In this document: in pieces, positions 1 through 9,837 of the stretch
Position numbering within the stretch: position 1 is the first letter of the stretch
Layout: each line of letters opens with the position of its first letter
Assembly: GCF_963576615.1 (NCBI RefSeq)
Contig: NC_088716.1
Span: forward strand, 60,544,228 to 60,608,227
Direction: 5' to 3'
DNA: 64,000 nt
Source: Watersipora subatra
Taxonomy: Eukaryota > Bryozoa > Gymnolaemata > Cheilostomatida > Watersiporidae
Position numbers and translations under genes: made by a program
The notes under the pieces: generated by a model
The model's input: the letters and a program-made list of their open reading frames with translations, nothing else
Told to the model about the DNA's origin: nothing
Databases searched by the model: none

Positions 1-339
1 AGATGTGTTAACAATCAGAGCATGTTTTATTTATTTATCTCATTCCGTTTATTCATCTCCTTTTTATTTATGGATGACTACATTTTAATGAATATGCAAT
101 GTGAATAAACCAGCAGAGGAGAAATGAAGTGGCATATTCAATTACTACTTGTGTATTGTCCCATCAAACTGGAGTATGAATTTGTTCAGTTTCAAGGTTG
201 TGATTTGAACAACTTTGGATGGTTATGTGTGTCCATCTATGACAAGATGTTATTGTCTTTATTATAGATCAAGATGAAATTCTGTAAGAATGAAGAATAA
301 GTTTTTATGACAATTCATTTCAAGAAGCAATTATGAGAT
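1..339. other. AT-rich sequence, no gene seen
   Basis: No reading frame or repeat family is recognised here. It runs directly into the 17-bp minisatellite. Confidence 0.5.
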
Positions 340-620
340 CTGTTATTACTGAGGGACTGTTATTACTGAGGGACTGTTATTACTGAGGGACTGTTATTAC
401 TGAGGGACTGTTATTACTGAGGGACTGTTATTACTGAGGGACTGTTATTACTGAGGGACTGTTATTACTGAAGGACTGTTATTACTGAGGGACTGTTATT
501 ACTGAGGGACTGTTATTACTGAGGGACTGTTATTACGGAGGGACTGTTATTACTGAGGGACTGTTATTACTGAGGGACTGTTATTACTGAAGGACTGTTA
601 TTACTGAGGGACTGTTATTA
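340..620. repeat. 17-bp minisatellite, about 16 copies
   Basis: Head-to-tail copies of TGTTATTACTGAGGGAC run without spacers. Only scattered single-base variants occur (GAAGGAC for GAGGGAC, CGGAGG for CTGAGG). The near identity of units suggests recent expansion or homogenisation. Confidence 0.95.
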
Positions 621-1559
621 AAACGAGAGACTCTGGTACATGATTTAGTTTAAAGTTAAAGACTGATTAAAGTTTGATTTTTAGAACAGTTTTTTAAACT
701 TCAGACTTTCTACAAAACAAAAGACTTTCTATTTAATATAGTATCGATTTAACTATACCTGACTCAAAAATAAAAGAAGCATACTTTTTGGAACACTTAG
801 AAAAAAGTCGTATTATTTTCAAACAAATAGCATAAGTTAATGCTGTTTTCAAAATACACTTAGCACAACACTTTACATGTATATAAACTACTGTCAAATG
901 TGAAAAAAATTGAAGTTAATATAAATTTGGCAACACCCTGATGCATTCTAACGCTAGATTTTTGTTGAAGCCTTGTCCATTTCGAAGAATAATTCTTCAA
1001 TGAACTACCTCAAGTTTGTGCAGCATTATCTGTGCCTAATGAATGCAGCTCATTGATCGGAATAAAAAATGGCAGGGGATACATGAGGCTACTTTGTAGC
1101 GCAATGGTTCATCATCAGTTGAAAATCTTATGCGCCAGGTTTACGCCAAATAGTTTTCAAGTTTCAGCTCGGCAAAAACAACAACTAAGCTTATAATTCG
1201 TCTCGTTTCAAACCTAATCTAATTGTTGGTTTTCCATCAGAGACTGTCAGAAGGGATAAGGGGACACCTATATAACTTGTTGGAAAAACAAAAATTTTTT
1301 CTTTTGCTCTCTTTTTTGCATAACAGACATTACACCTCAGTTTTGCTGTGAGAGCATATATAAAAGGGCTTAATGCAATTATTTTATAATTGTCGAAAAA
1401 AGTGTGTTTTAAAATGCTGAGCTTCTTAATGCTGGTAAATGGAGACATTTATTGTGTCTTGTATTATAAGAATGATCAGCTTCATCGGTATCAGATGGAA
1501 TCAAGCCGGATTGCTCTACTCTCATGAAAAAGTTAAGACTAATTAATTTTTCCTTTCCT
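621..1559. other. Non-coding or relic sequence
   Basis: AT-rich DNA. An open frame on the minus strand at 1191-1448 (85 codons) lies on the continuation of the LINE-like relic that the copia element interrupts, but its translation matches nothing I recognise. No promoter or splice signals stand out. Confidence 0.4.
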
Positions 1560-1633
1560 GTAGCGAATCAATACCTGGATCTGATCTTTTGAGAAGCTAA
1601 CGATCCTTTTGATATTAAAGATAAATATGAGTC
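1560..1633 (-). pseudogene. LINE-like relic, segment beyond the copia insertion
   Basis: When the copia element and one copy of its target duplication are removed, this stretch becomes contiguous with 6658-6790, whose minus-strand translation resembles the C-terminal region of a non-LTR reverse transcriptase. The segment itself has stops and is only weakly similar. The assignment rests mainly on contiguity. Confidence 0.35.
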
Positions 1634-1923
1634 TGTTGATGTAGCCATGAATCAATGGTAGGTCACTGACTGGCAACTGGCAACAGAGTGTGGAATTGCT
1701 GGTGAATGACTAATACTTTCTATTTAGAAAGAGCCCACCTGATAAATTTGTCATGGTTCTTAACTATATTTTGAGAACATAAAACGTGAAACGGAATATA
1801 TGAATAAACGAGATCGTTGTGACATAATACGAGAGAAAAGATTATTGACCAATCAGATCACAACATGAAATAAACAATTAGTTGATTAGTGTTCACTGAG
1901 ACATAATGCATTGTTTCTCAACA
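1634..1923 (-). repeat. Copia 3' LTR (290 bp)
   Basis: This is the downstream LTR of the minus-strand element. It is bounded by TGTTGA/TCAACA and lacks about 258 bp present in the other LTR. The stop codon of the RNase H frame is supplied by the TGTTGA end of this LTR. Confidence 0.92.
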
Positions 1924-2328
1924 CACCCCCGCAAAGTTTATGCCGATGTTTTGTGTCAAATGCTGGTGTTGTACCTTCCCCAATGGCTTCGTCAGGATGT
2001 CCGCTAGGTTATCGCTACTTGGTATGCACTGATATTCAGCTTCGTCACACTCATGGATGAAATGATATCGTACATCTATATGCTTTGTGCGGTTCATCTG
2101 ACCTGGACATTTTGTTGTGAGTGCTATAGCACATTGATTGTCACAGTAAATGTGTGTTTTTGGTGGTTGAACAATAGAATGTCCTTGTGATACGCAAAAT
2201 TCACGTAGATAAATCATCTTCTTCACAGCTTCAGCAAAAGCAATGTATTTAGCCTCACACGATGATAGTGCGATAGTCGGTTGTTTCCTGGTTCTCCAAC
2301 TAATATGAGCACTGCCGAGTGTGAACAT
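1918..2328 (-). pseudogene. Copia RNase H domain
   Basis: The 136-codon open frame carries the copia RNase H signature: an ISWRTRKQ segment leading to LSSCEAKYIAFAEA, then the CDNQCAIAL block, then a TKHIDVRYHFI-type segment and an LADILTKPL end. The acidic residues expected in the first two blocks are present. This is the best preserved part of the element, separated from RT by a frame break near 2330-2370. Confidence 0.88.
1924..1936 (-). promoter_or_regulatory. Polypurine tract of the copia element
   Basis: On the minus strand the bases just before the 3' LTR read CTTTGCGGGGGTG. The G run abutting TGTTGA is the expected plus-strand DNA primer site. It overlaps the last codons of the RNase H frame. 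Confidence 0.75.
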
Positions 2329-2373
2329 ATATCCAGAGGTCGATCTTCGGGACTCGTTGTCTCCGGCCCAATC

Positions 2374-3832
2374 TTAGTCACAATAGCCAGTTAAATTTCC
2401 GCGACTTTGTGTAAACGTCAGCTTGTAGTGTTTGGTTACTTGGATATATCGAAACCAGCGTTTCAGTGCCTCGAGTTGAGGTTTCCCAGGGTTGTTCAGA
2501 TATTGAGATAACTTGGAAACTGTCCAACAGATATCTGGTCGAGTGGCCGTCATGAGGTATAAAAGACCGCCTATGGCTTCTCTATAGGGATAATTCTTCG
2601 TGTCGTCAGTTTCTGTGTTATTGTTAGATAGTAGCTGGATTCCCTTCCCAGCGGGTGTTGCTGCCGGTTTGCAGTTTTCCATTTTGAACTTGCGCAAGAT
2701 CTTGGTTGTGTACCTCTCTTGGCTCATGTGGTAATGTCCTTTCTCACCAAATGAAAAGTCAATGCCAAGGAACCCTTCGAGTCTCCCTCTGTCATCCATG
2801 TGAAATCTCTTGTTCAGAAGCTTCTTTGTATAGTCAATCTTTGTTGGTTTGTTGCTCGCAATGATGATGCCGTCGACTCAGAACAGGATCAGAATTTGGT
2901 CTCTGAGATCAGCTTTTGTATAGATACATGAGTCACTTAAGTTTGAAGTGAATCCATTTGATGTCAGGAATTCTGTCAGTCTGATACCAGCTATGCCCAC
3001 TTTGTTTCAGGCCGTAGATAGATTTTTTTCAGATGACAGCTGAGTTTTGTGCCATCTTGTGTTTTTTCCTCATAGCTTCGTGGTTGTTCAAGATAAATCT
3101 CGTTGTCTATGGGTGCATTCAGATATGACCCTTAACATCCATTTGATGGAGTTCCAGACTTTCATTAGTAGTCTTTTGCAGTAAGGTCCGAATTGATGCT
3201 TCTTGTGGTAGGTGAGAAAGTTTCTTCATAGTCTATTTCCCGAGTCTGGGAATAGCCTTTGGCCACATATCTGGCCTTATACTTCACTTGACCAGGGGCT
3301 TCACCTTGCTTCAGGGCATTAACCCAACATGCTTCGGTTTCATTTCTGTTGGCAGGTAAGGTTTTGACTTCCTAGGTTTCGTTTTCTTTCAGTGTTTACT
3401 CCAATGTCCATTGCTTCCTGCCATTTGTCTCTTTCATTAGATGTTATGACTTCTTCATAAGTGTGGAGGACATTGTATATCACCCTGTACGCATAATCAA
3501 CATCGACTGTTTTGTGAACATAGTCAGATAAATATTTTGGTTCATTTCTTTGTCTGTTGGGATGCGTTTTGGTATTTGTAAGGTTTTCAGTAGGCTCTTA
3601 TATCGTATTATAAGTATGTATACTACAATATAACAATACTGTAGTATTGTAGTATGGCAATACCCTTTGGTGTGTCATTTCTGCTCTTGTTAGTTTGTTT
3701 TGTAGCAGGTTCTTGTGGTATGACATCGCTTCTCGGTGTGTCATTTCTGCTTTTTATTTTTTTCCGTCAGCAGGTCCTTATGGCAAGACATCCCCTATCG
3801 GTGTGCCATTTCTGCTAAAATTTGTTTTTTCT
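2374..3832 (-). pseudogene. Copia reverse transcriptase, broken
   Basis: An open segment at 2374-2799 (141 codons) holds the RT C-terminal part: FLGIDF, YTTKILRKF, PYREAIGGLLYLMTATRPDI and VSKLSQY are typical of the copia RVT_2 region. Upstream (2800-3832) similarity continues in several frames. At the catalytic box near 2872-2882 the sequence reads stop-VDG, so the tyrosine position is a stop and the second Asp is Gly. The frame is interrupted repeatedly, and a TA-rich stretch near 3600-3655 is an internal disruption. Confidence 0.82.
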
Positions 3833-5290
3833 TCAGGTTCTTGCGATATGAAAATAATTAGTGTCATTTCCACTGATATTTGTTGGTTCTTCAATTAAAT
3901 CGTCATCCATATCCGAGGCTCCAGTTTTATGGATCTGAAGATTTTTTGAGGTTATGATTGTGTTTCTCTCTATCAACACTATGTAACTCTGACTTCTTGT
4001 GTGTATACCTAAGTAGGTACCAGGTTGGCCTCGGTCCTGTAACTTTGTTTTGTGACCCTCTGAGTAGTAGGTGAATGATGAGCCAAATAGATGAAGCTTC
4101 CTCATGTCTGGTTTGATACCTGTCATCCGTTGAAAAGCAGTTGACCCGGTTCGTCTCTGATAACTTCTGTTGCGGATGTATTGGGCATGACGAAGTGCGT
4201 AGGGCCACAAATTCTTAGGAAGGTTTGCATCTTTAATCATCGCTCTTGAGCTTTCCATGAGTGTTCGCGAGGATCTTTCAACTTTACTATTCTGGTAAGA
4301 TGAGTATGGGACTGTGGTAGTGTGTTTGATTCCATGTCCTCTCATTATGACTGTGCAAGATGCACCAATGTATTCTCCTCTTCCATTTGAATGGAGCGCT
4401 TGGATTTTTCCAACTGCTGCAACATCTGTGATGAACAGCTTCAGGGCTGTTGTGGCATCATCTTTGTGACGAAGTGGGTATGTGTGTACCGTGCTTGAGA
4501 ATTCATCTATGAAGTTGATAGCAAATGTGTGGTCTTTCTTAGATGTCAGAGATATCAGTCCACAAAGATCTGAATGTACTCTTTGGAGGGGCTTTGTAGC
4601 AAGGATCTGTTGTTCATCTTGTTTGTGCGGTTGTTTGGATAGCTTTGTTTTTAGGTAAGTGATGCAGGTCTTACGATACTTTGTTTGACCAGAAGCTCTC
4701 ATGCCATCGGCCACCTCCTGTAGTTTGATTATGTCTTCACGATTGACATGTCTCAAAGTTTTATGCCATTCATCAAGTGACTTCGTTACATAGGCAGAAC
4801 TCTGTTTCTCACTGTTGTTTGTTTGTAGGAAGAACAGTCTACATTTGCTTATGATGGGGAACTCTGTGATTCTTGTAACTAGGATGTTTCTTTCTGGTGA
4901 GAATGAGATTTTGGCTTCGCATGCAGTGGCTGCGCGTACTGAGAATAAGCTTTGAGAAAAGCTAGAGGCGTAGAGTGCATCTTTGAGGAACATGGTTCTC
5001 CCCTGATTCTGCTTGTCTATGATTGTGTATTTGGTGGTCCCACGAGCCTTGATGATCTCATTTGATGAGTGACCATCAACCATTTCAATAAAATGCTTTG
5101 TTGGCTGGACAGAGTGGTCAAAGTCAATGAAAGCTTCTTTGGTGTTTATTACATGGCTTGTTGCGCAACAGTAGACCATGAGTTTGAATGATTCAGAATC
5201 CTGGGATGAAGGGTTTGTGGTGTTGAATGTACCTGTTTTGAATGCAAATGAGTCATCATCATCATGTGTTGTGTTGGCAGTATTTGACAT
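3833..5290 (-). pseudogene. Copia protease and integrase, uninterrupted frame but catalytically dead
   Basis: A 485-codon frame covers the retropepsin-like segment, the gag-pre-integrase zinc finger and the integrase core. Protease: the usual DSGA-type active site reads YCCATSH, so the catalytic Asp is Tyr. Zinc finger: the two His (WHKTLRH) remain, but the second Cys of the CxxC pair is Tyr (CITY). Integrase: the first Asp (HSDLCG) and the Glu (KVERSSR) remain, but the second Asp is Asn (LHSNGRGEY). A frame this long with dead centres suggests inactivation by point mutations rather than indels. Confidence 0.9.
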
Positions 5291-6086
5291 AACAGTTCTC
5301 TTTTCTGTGGCAAACTATCTCCACATGTCCTTTTAGGTGACAATGGCCACATTTCAGTTTATTTCTGGAGTAGCATTGAGATGCGTTATGATTTTTTCTT
5401 CCACATGCCTGACAAACTTGGCTTGAAATATTGTGGAATTTTGTTGGTTTCTGGTTAGAGAATGTTCCGGAAGGATTTTGGTTCCTTGTTCGCCTTTGTG
5501 TGCTAACAGTCATAGCAGTTGCGAGTTGGCTTCTTTGGTGTCAATTAAAGTTTGTGAGTTTGGCTTTGATTTCAGCGAAAGTGAGTTTTATCAAGTTGCG
5601 TATGTACAACAATGAATGATTGATAAGAAGGGAGGCCTTTCAAAATCATGGCTTTTATCAGATTGTCACTGATTGTTTTATTAGCTGATTTCAAACCAGT
5701 TGCATAATTTTCAGCACGAATTAGATATCCTGTAATGTCTTCAGCTTCATTAATCTCGATGGTAGTGAGTTGTTCATACAGTGTAAATACTCTTGGTTTT
5801 TCAATGGATATGTAGTGATTACGAAGGATTTGTAATGCCTTACGTCCGTCATTACTAGCATCTCACATGATAAGTTGTAAAGAGCCTTCATCTATGTATT
5901 GAACTAACTCAGCGTAGGCTCGTTTACTGTGCTTATTAAAATCTGTATGATAATCAACATCTTCTTTTGGCAAAGTTGACTGATGAACAAGTTCATTTTG
6001 AGTGTATAAGTGAGCAAGGAATCTGGTTTCCCAAATGTCCTAGCAATTCATGTCACCATTGAAATGCAGTTTCTGCAGTAGTTCAT
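5262..6086 (-). pseudogene. Copia Gag with two zinc knuckles, interrupted
   Basis: The ATG at 6086-6084 lies 25 nt inside the 5' LTR boundary. The translation follows a copia-type Gag (UBN2-like) for roughly 180 codons but has in-frame stops near 6040 and 5870 and frame changes near 5620. The last part (5262-5513) is open and carries two CX2CX4HX4C knuckles (CQACGRKNHNASQC and CGHCHLKGHVEIVC), as expected of a nucleocapsid region. It overlaps the start of the protease frame. Confidence 0.82.
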
Positions 6087-6097
6087 TTTCACTGGCC

Positions 6098-6111
6098 CTG
6101 GGCCCATAACC
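6098..6111 (-). promoter_or_regulatory. Primer binding site matching the initiator tRNA-Met 5' half
   Basis: The plus strand reads CTGGGCCCATAACC immediately beside the 5' LTR. This is the anticodon-arm sequence of animal initiator tRNA-Met, ending at about nucleotide 39. Drosophila copia is known to prime from a 39-nt 5' half of this tRNA rather than from the CCA end, and the fit here is exact and flush with the LTR. Confidence 0.88.
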
Positions 6112-6652
6112 TGTTGATGTAGCCATGAATCAATGGTAGGTCACTGAATGGCAGCAGAATGTGGAATTGCTGGTAAATGACTAATATTCTCTATTTGGAA
6201 AGAACCTGTTACATGTTGTAGCTGTATGTCCACGTGCGTAGTCACAGACTTTACGGTATTGCTTTTACCGATGCTACGCACGTGCTGTTGTTTTGCCTTT
6301 TGGCCACACCCAATATAAATATAAGTCACACAGGCGCCGCTTTTGGTTTCCTGCTTGGTGACAAAACATGGCCCCCAAAATACTGTCCGAAGGGTAATGT
6401 TCAAAATTCTGTTGGTCAGCCTTTAGCTAGTAAGCAGCCATAAACCCAAACAAGTTATAGAGCCCACCCGATAAATTCGTCATGGTTCTTGACTTTATTT
6501 TGAGAACATAAAACGTGAAACGGAATATATGAATACACGAGGTTGTTGTGAAATAATTTGAGAGAAAAGATAATTGATTAATCAGATCGTAATATGAAAT
6601 AAACAATTAGTCGATTAATATTCACTGAGGCATATTGCATTGTTTCTCAACA
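6112..6652 (-). repeat. Copia 5' LTR (541 bp) with an extra internal block
   Basis: Same ends as the 3' LTR. Relative to it, about 258 bp (roughly 6203-6460) are extra. The block contains a TATA-like AATATAAATATAAG stretch and a hairpin with CACGTG-containing arms. Confidence 0.9.
6203..6460. other. LTR-specific block with a CACGTG hairpin
   Basis: Inverted arms CACGTGCGTAG (6231-6241) and CTACGCACGTG (6274-6284) enclose a smaller inverted pair CGGTA/TACCG. No terminal repeats or target duplication are seen, so it may be original LTR sequence deleted from the 3' LTR rather than an insertion. Confidence 0.6.
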
Positions 6653-6657
6653 GAGTC

Positions 6658-6790
6658 TTATTTTGGACTTTTTCTAATTTTTCATATCTTTTTTAAGAGT
6701 AGGACCCTATGTTTGACACCCATATTTTAACCCAGATCTCACTAGGGTCTCGTAAACAACAAGCTTAGTTTTAGTACCTGCTATTTTTAA
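6658..6790 (-). pseudogene. LINE-like reverse transcriptase C-terminal fragment
   Basis: The minus-strand translation contains TKLVVYETLVRSGLKYGCQT followed after a stop by GPTLKKD. This pattern is typical of the region after the RT core in CR1/Jockey-type non-LTR elements (consensus around VYKTLVRPxLEYxxxxW...KKDI). It is truncated and interrupted by the copia insertion. Confidence 0.55.
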
Positions 6791-8820
6791 TTGTACTAAT
6801 AATTAGTTCAAAGGCTAGATGAATAATTTTGTAATAATTACACTCAAACAAGCCAGCAATAAGTGATACTCATTTATGTATTTAAAATCCTGTTGAAAAA
6901 AATAAGCGAGCATATATAAGGCATAGGTTGCACGCGTTTTAGGCAGAAATTCGACTCCATTGACTGAAGCACCCTGAATTATTGTTTGTCGAAGCAGAAC
7001 TCATTTAAAAATGAGTTATGATCTAAAAAATTTTAAAAATATTTCAGTAAGTAAAACACACAAACAATTTAGTTCAATCTCAACGATATAATTAGGCGTT
7101 TCAAATGTACATACCCAAAATGTACAAGATTTAGCTTCTGCAGAAGAATCATTTGAGGGACGATGAGACGTTGTCGAGTCACGAACACTTCGTTAGTGGA
7201 CTCCAGCCATATATATTCGTCCTGGATCTTCCTTCAAGATTAAACTTATGGCAGTACACAAATAGCACTTTGAAATAAGTACAATCGAAGCCGACTATGT
7301 TATATAATTAGCTAATCTAATTTTATGTGCTTGAAGATTTCTAACAGGATTCAATGTAACGTGGACTCCGGTCGGTATAAAGAAACGCTCGATCAACAAT
7401 CTCCTCGAATTGTCCTTTTTTGTAGTCGCAATATGAGTCATGGGCGTGCACTTTTCCGCTTTGTTGGTCCCCGTCACATTTTTTAAGCTTTAGCGTGCGG
7501 CAAAAAGGTTTGGCCGACTACTGTTAATTAAGAGTAAAGTATTGAGAGATGATAGCTTCTCAATATTGAATGGTATGTTTTTCTGATGTATGCAATAACT
7601 GTATTTTGTGTAAGTATAAACATAAAGCTCATTGTATCACGAGAAAAAAGTTAAGTTTTTTAATGACTTTCTCTGCGGATGTTCCTTTTGAATGGTGCAC
7701 CTAGAAGATCCAGTATTTAGTTCTTCACCAGAATTCATACAAATGATAGCCTTTTCAATTAAACCCAATTTCCTTTATTTACTGTGCAGTTTATTTCCTT
7801 GTGATTTTTAGTTAAAACTGGAGTAAATAAGAATATCATTGTTTGATCATTGGCCTAAAAGCGGAGTAGAACTAGGTTTGATGCTAGCAGGTGCGAAATA
7901 GTCACAAATTTTGGAGCAGCGCAAACATTTGAGTCATGAACAATAAGCTTACAACACTATTGTCACGAAATTGAGGTTTGGCTGCACATGACTAATACAT
8001 GTAGATGTACCATTATATGGAGTTTTATTATTGCTCATCTTTGCTTATATTTCTGATAATTTTATTTGTGGACTAGCACATTGTGTTGTTTGTGGATATA
8101 TGGCATGGTTTGCTGTGACTACCGCATAGTTTATTTGACTATGTTTCTATGTGACCTCTGCATTATTCATCATGCGTTTCTCATGACTACACGATTGATG
8201 TCAAATGCACATGTCCATTTAGGAACTTTCTAGATGCTTTGCTTTCATTTATAAACAGACAGCGCTCTGCAGTAAGAATCAAATCCTTTTTCAGAAGTTA
8301 TTCGATCAGGTTGTTTGATATTTTGCTGAGACGCTAGACGTATATAAATTGAATTACATTCCTGCGACAGATTAACGTTGTTCATCTTATAAACCTGGTG
8401 ACAACGATGAGCTTTTGAAGTTTATCGGTTCTAAGTCTATGACTAGTCTATGTTCTATGATTGCAACTTCTGCGTATTATAATTTTCATGTGATCATAAA
8501 CTATGTAGCTGGTTGCACAGAGTTGAAATAGTCACGACTCTCGTTGTCCACAGATGCAATAGTCAAAAATTCTTGTGTTCAGGTTTAAAATAACAACATT
8601 CCATGGCTTTTAGTTCTCATAGTAATATACAACAGAGTCATACATGCACTAGTGATTTTGGAATCTTAATCCATAACCTCAAATAGCAATGGGTTGTATT
8701 TGTAGGTTGATGTCCTTCTGGCATATATTTGGGCTATTTATCAACGGGTCTGTTGTTGTTGAAGTTTTCCACGTTGCGTTTTTACTTTAAGGTATAAGTT
8801 GTGCTATCAACTTTTTTTAG
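6791..8820. other. Upstream region of FLAD1
   Basis: About 2 kb of AT-rich DNA with no convincing coding exon. The short frame at 7295-7477 has no recognised match. The 3' end (8801-8820, CTATCAACTTTTTTTAG) looks like a branch/polypyrimidine/AG acceptor, so a 5' UTR exon and promoter of FLAD1 probably lie somewhere in this interval. Confidence 0.45.
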
Positions 8821-8827
8821 ACGAGGA

Positions 8828-9837
8828 ATGAATATTCTGCTCTCTAGATTTCCTAGCAGAAGTGGTAGCAACATCGGACTTGTGAGACTGCGGGCTCTTA
8901 GAAAACACATGATGAGTTCTACTAGTGGTTCGAAAACAGTAACTGTTGGGCTCATCATAATAGGCAATGAGCTAGTGAAAGGGCAGGTGCAAGATAGCAA
9001 TTCTTTCTATATGTGCCAAAGGCTTCACAAGAAAGGAGTTCAGGTGAAGACGGTTGTGATGGTGCCGGATGATTTCAACATGATTGAACATTATTTAAGA
9101 GAATTTTCGAGTAAGTTTACTTTTGTACTTACTTCTGGAGGAATTGGCCCCACCCATGATGATATCACATTTGAGGCAGCTGCAAAAGCTTTTAGAGATG
9201 AGATGAAAGTTGATGAGGCCTTGGAGAGTATTTACAAAAATTACTTCAAGGAGAACTACACAGAAACTCACAAGAAACTCTCAACTATTCCAAGGATGGC
9301 TTCATTGTTTCCAAATAACCAAGGTTTTCCAATAGTGCAAATGAGGAACATATTTATTTTACCGGGCGTGCCTCGATTTTTGAAGTTAGCAATTAAAGCT
9401 GTAGAGGATCATATTGGAAGCTCCGCTGTATCAGCGGCTGGTCAGACGGTGTACCTAACACTAGATGAAATGAGCATAGCTCGAAAGCTTAGCCATGTTG
9501 CGCAACAGTTTCCAGAGGTAACGATTGGCTCTTACCCAGTTTTTGACAACAACTACTACAAGGTGCGAATCACCTTTGAGTCATTGAATTCTGATATTGT
9601 AGAACAATGTGTTAGCAAATTTAGGCAAAGTTTACTGCCTGGCGTCGAGATAGACTACAACGAGAATCCATTAGACTCGGCGAGTCACGACTTGAAAAAA
9701 ATGTTGAGGACAGAGCTAGAGGCTCCCCTTACAGAAGCCATGTCCGTATGCACTGAGGCACTAGAGCGATATAAGTTGGATGAGATATGCATCAGCTTCA
9801 ATGGAGGAAAGGACTGTACAGCGCTACTCCATATCTG
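8828..9837 (+). CDS. FLAD1: FLAD1 coding exon 1
   Basis: Encodes residues 1-336 plus two bases. The exon itself probably begins at 8821 after a TTTTTTTAG acceptor. The donor is CTG|GTTCGT. The exon covers the whole MoeA-like domain and the ATP loop of the synthase domain. Confidence 0.92.

Larger units (their letters stand above)
1634..6652 (-). mobile_element. Copia-type LTR retrotransposon, full-length, inactivated
   Basis: Two direct LTRs (1634-1923 and 6112-6652) begin TGTTGA and end TCAACA. They are flanked by an identical 5-bp target duplication GAGTC (1629-1633 and 6653-6657). Reading on the minus strand, the order is 5' LTR, primer site, gag with CCHC knuckles, protease, integrase, reverse transcriptase, RNase H, polypurine tract, 3' LTR. 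Integrase ahead of RT is diagnostic of the copia (Pseudoviridae-like) order. Several frames are broken and catalytic residues are lost, and the LTRs differ by substitutions and indels, so the copy is old and cannot move by itself. Confidence 0.93.

Noticed and set aside
8801..8827. Upstream start of the FLAD1 frame at 8801
   Set aside because: The first codon there is GTG and lies in a polypyrimidine/AG acceptor. The first ATG is at 8828.
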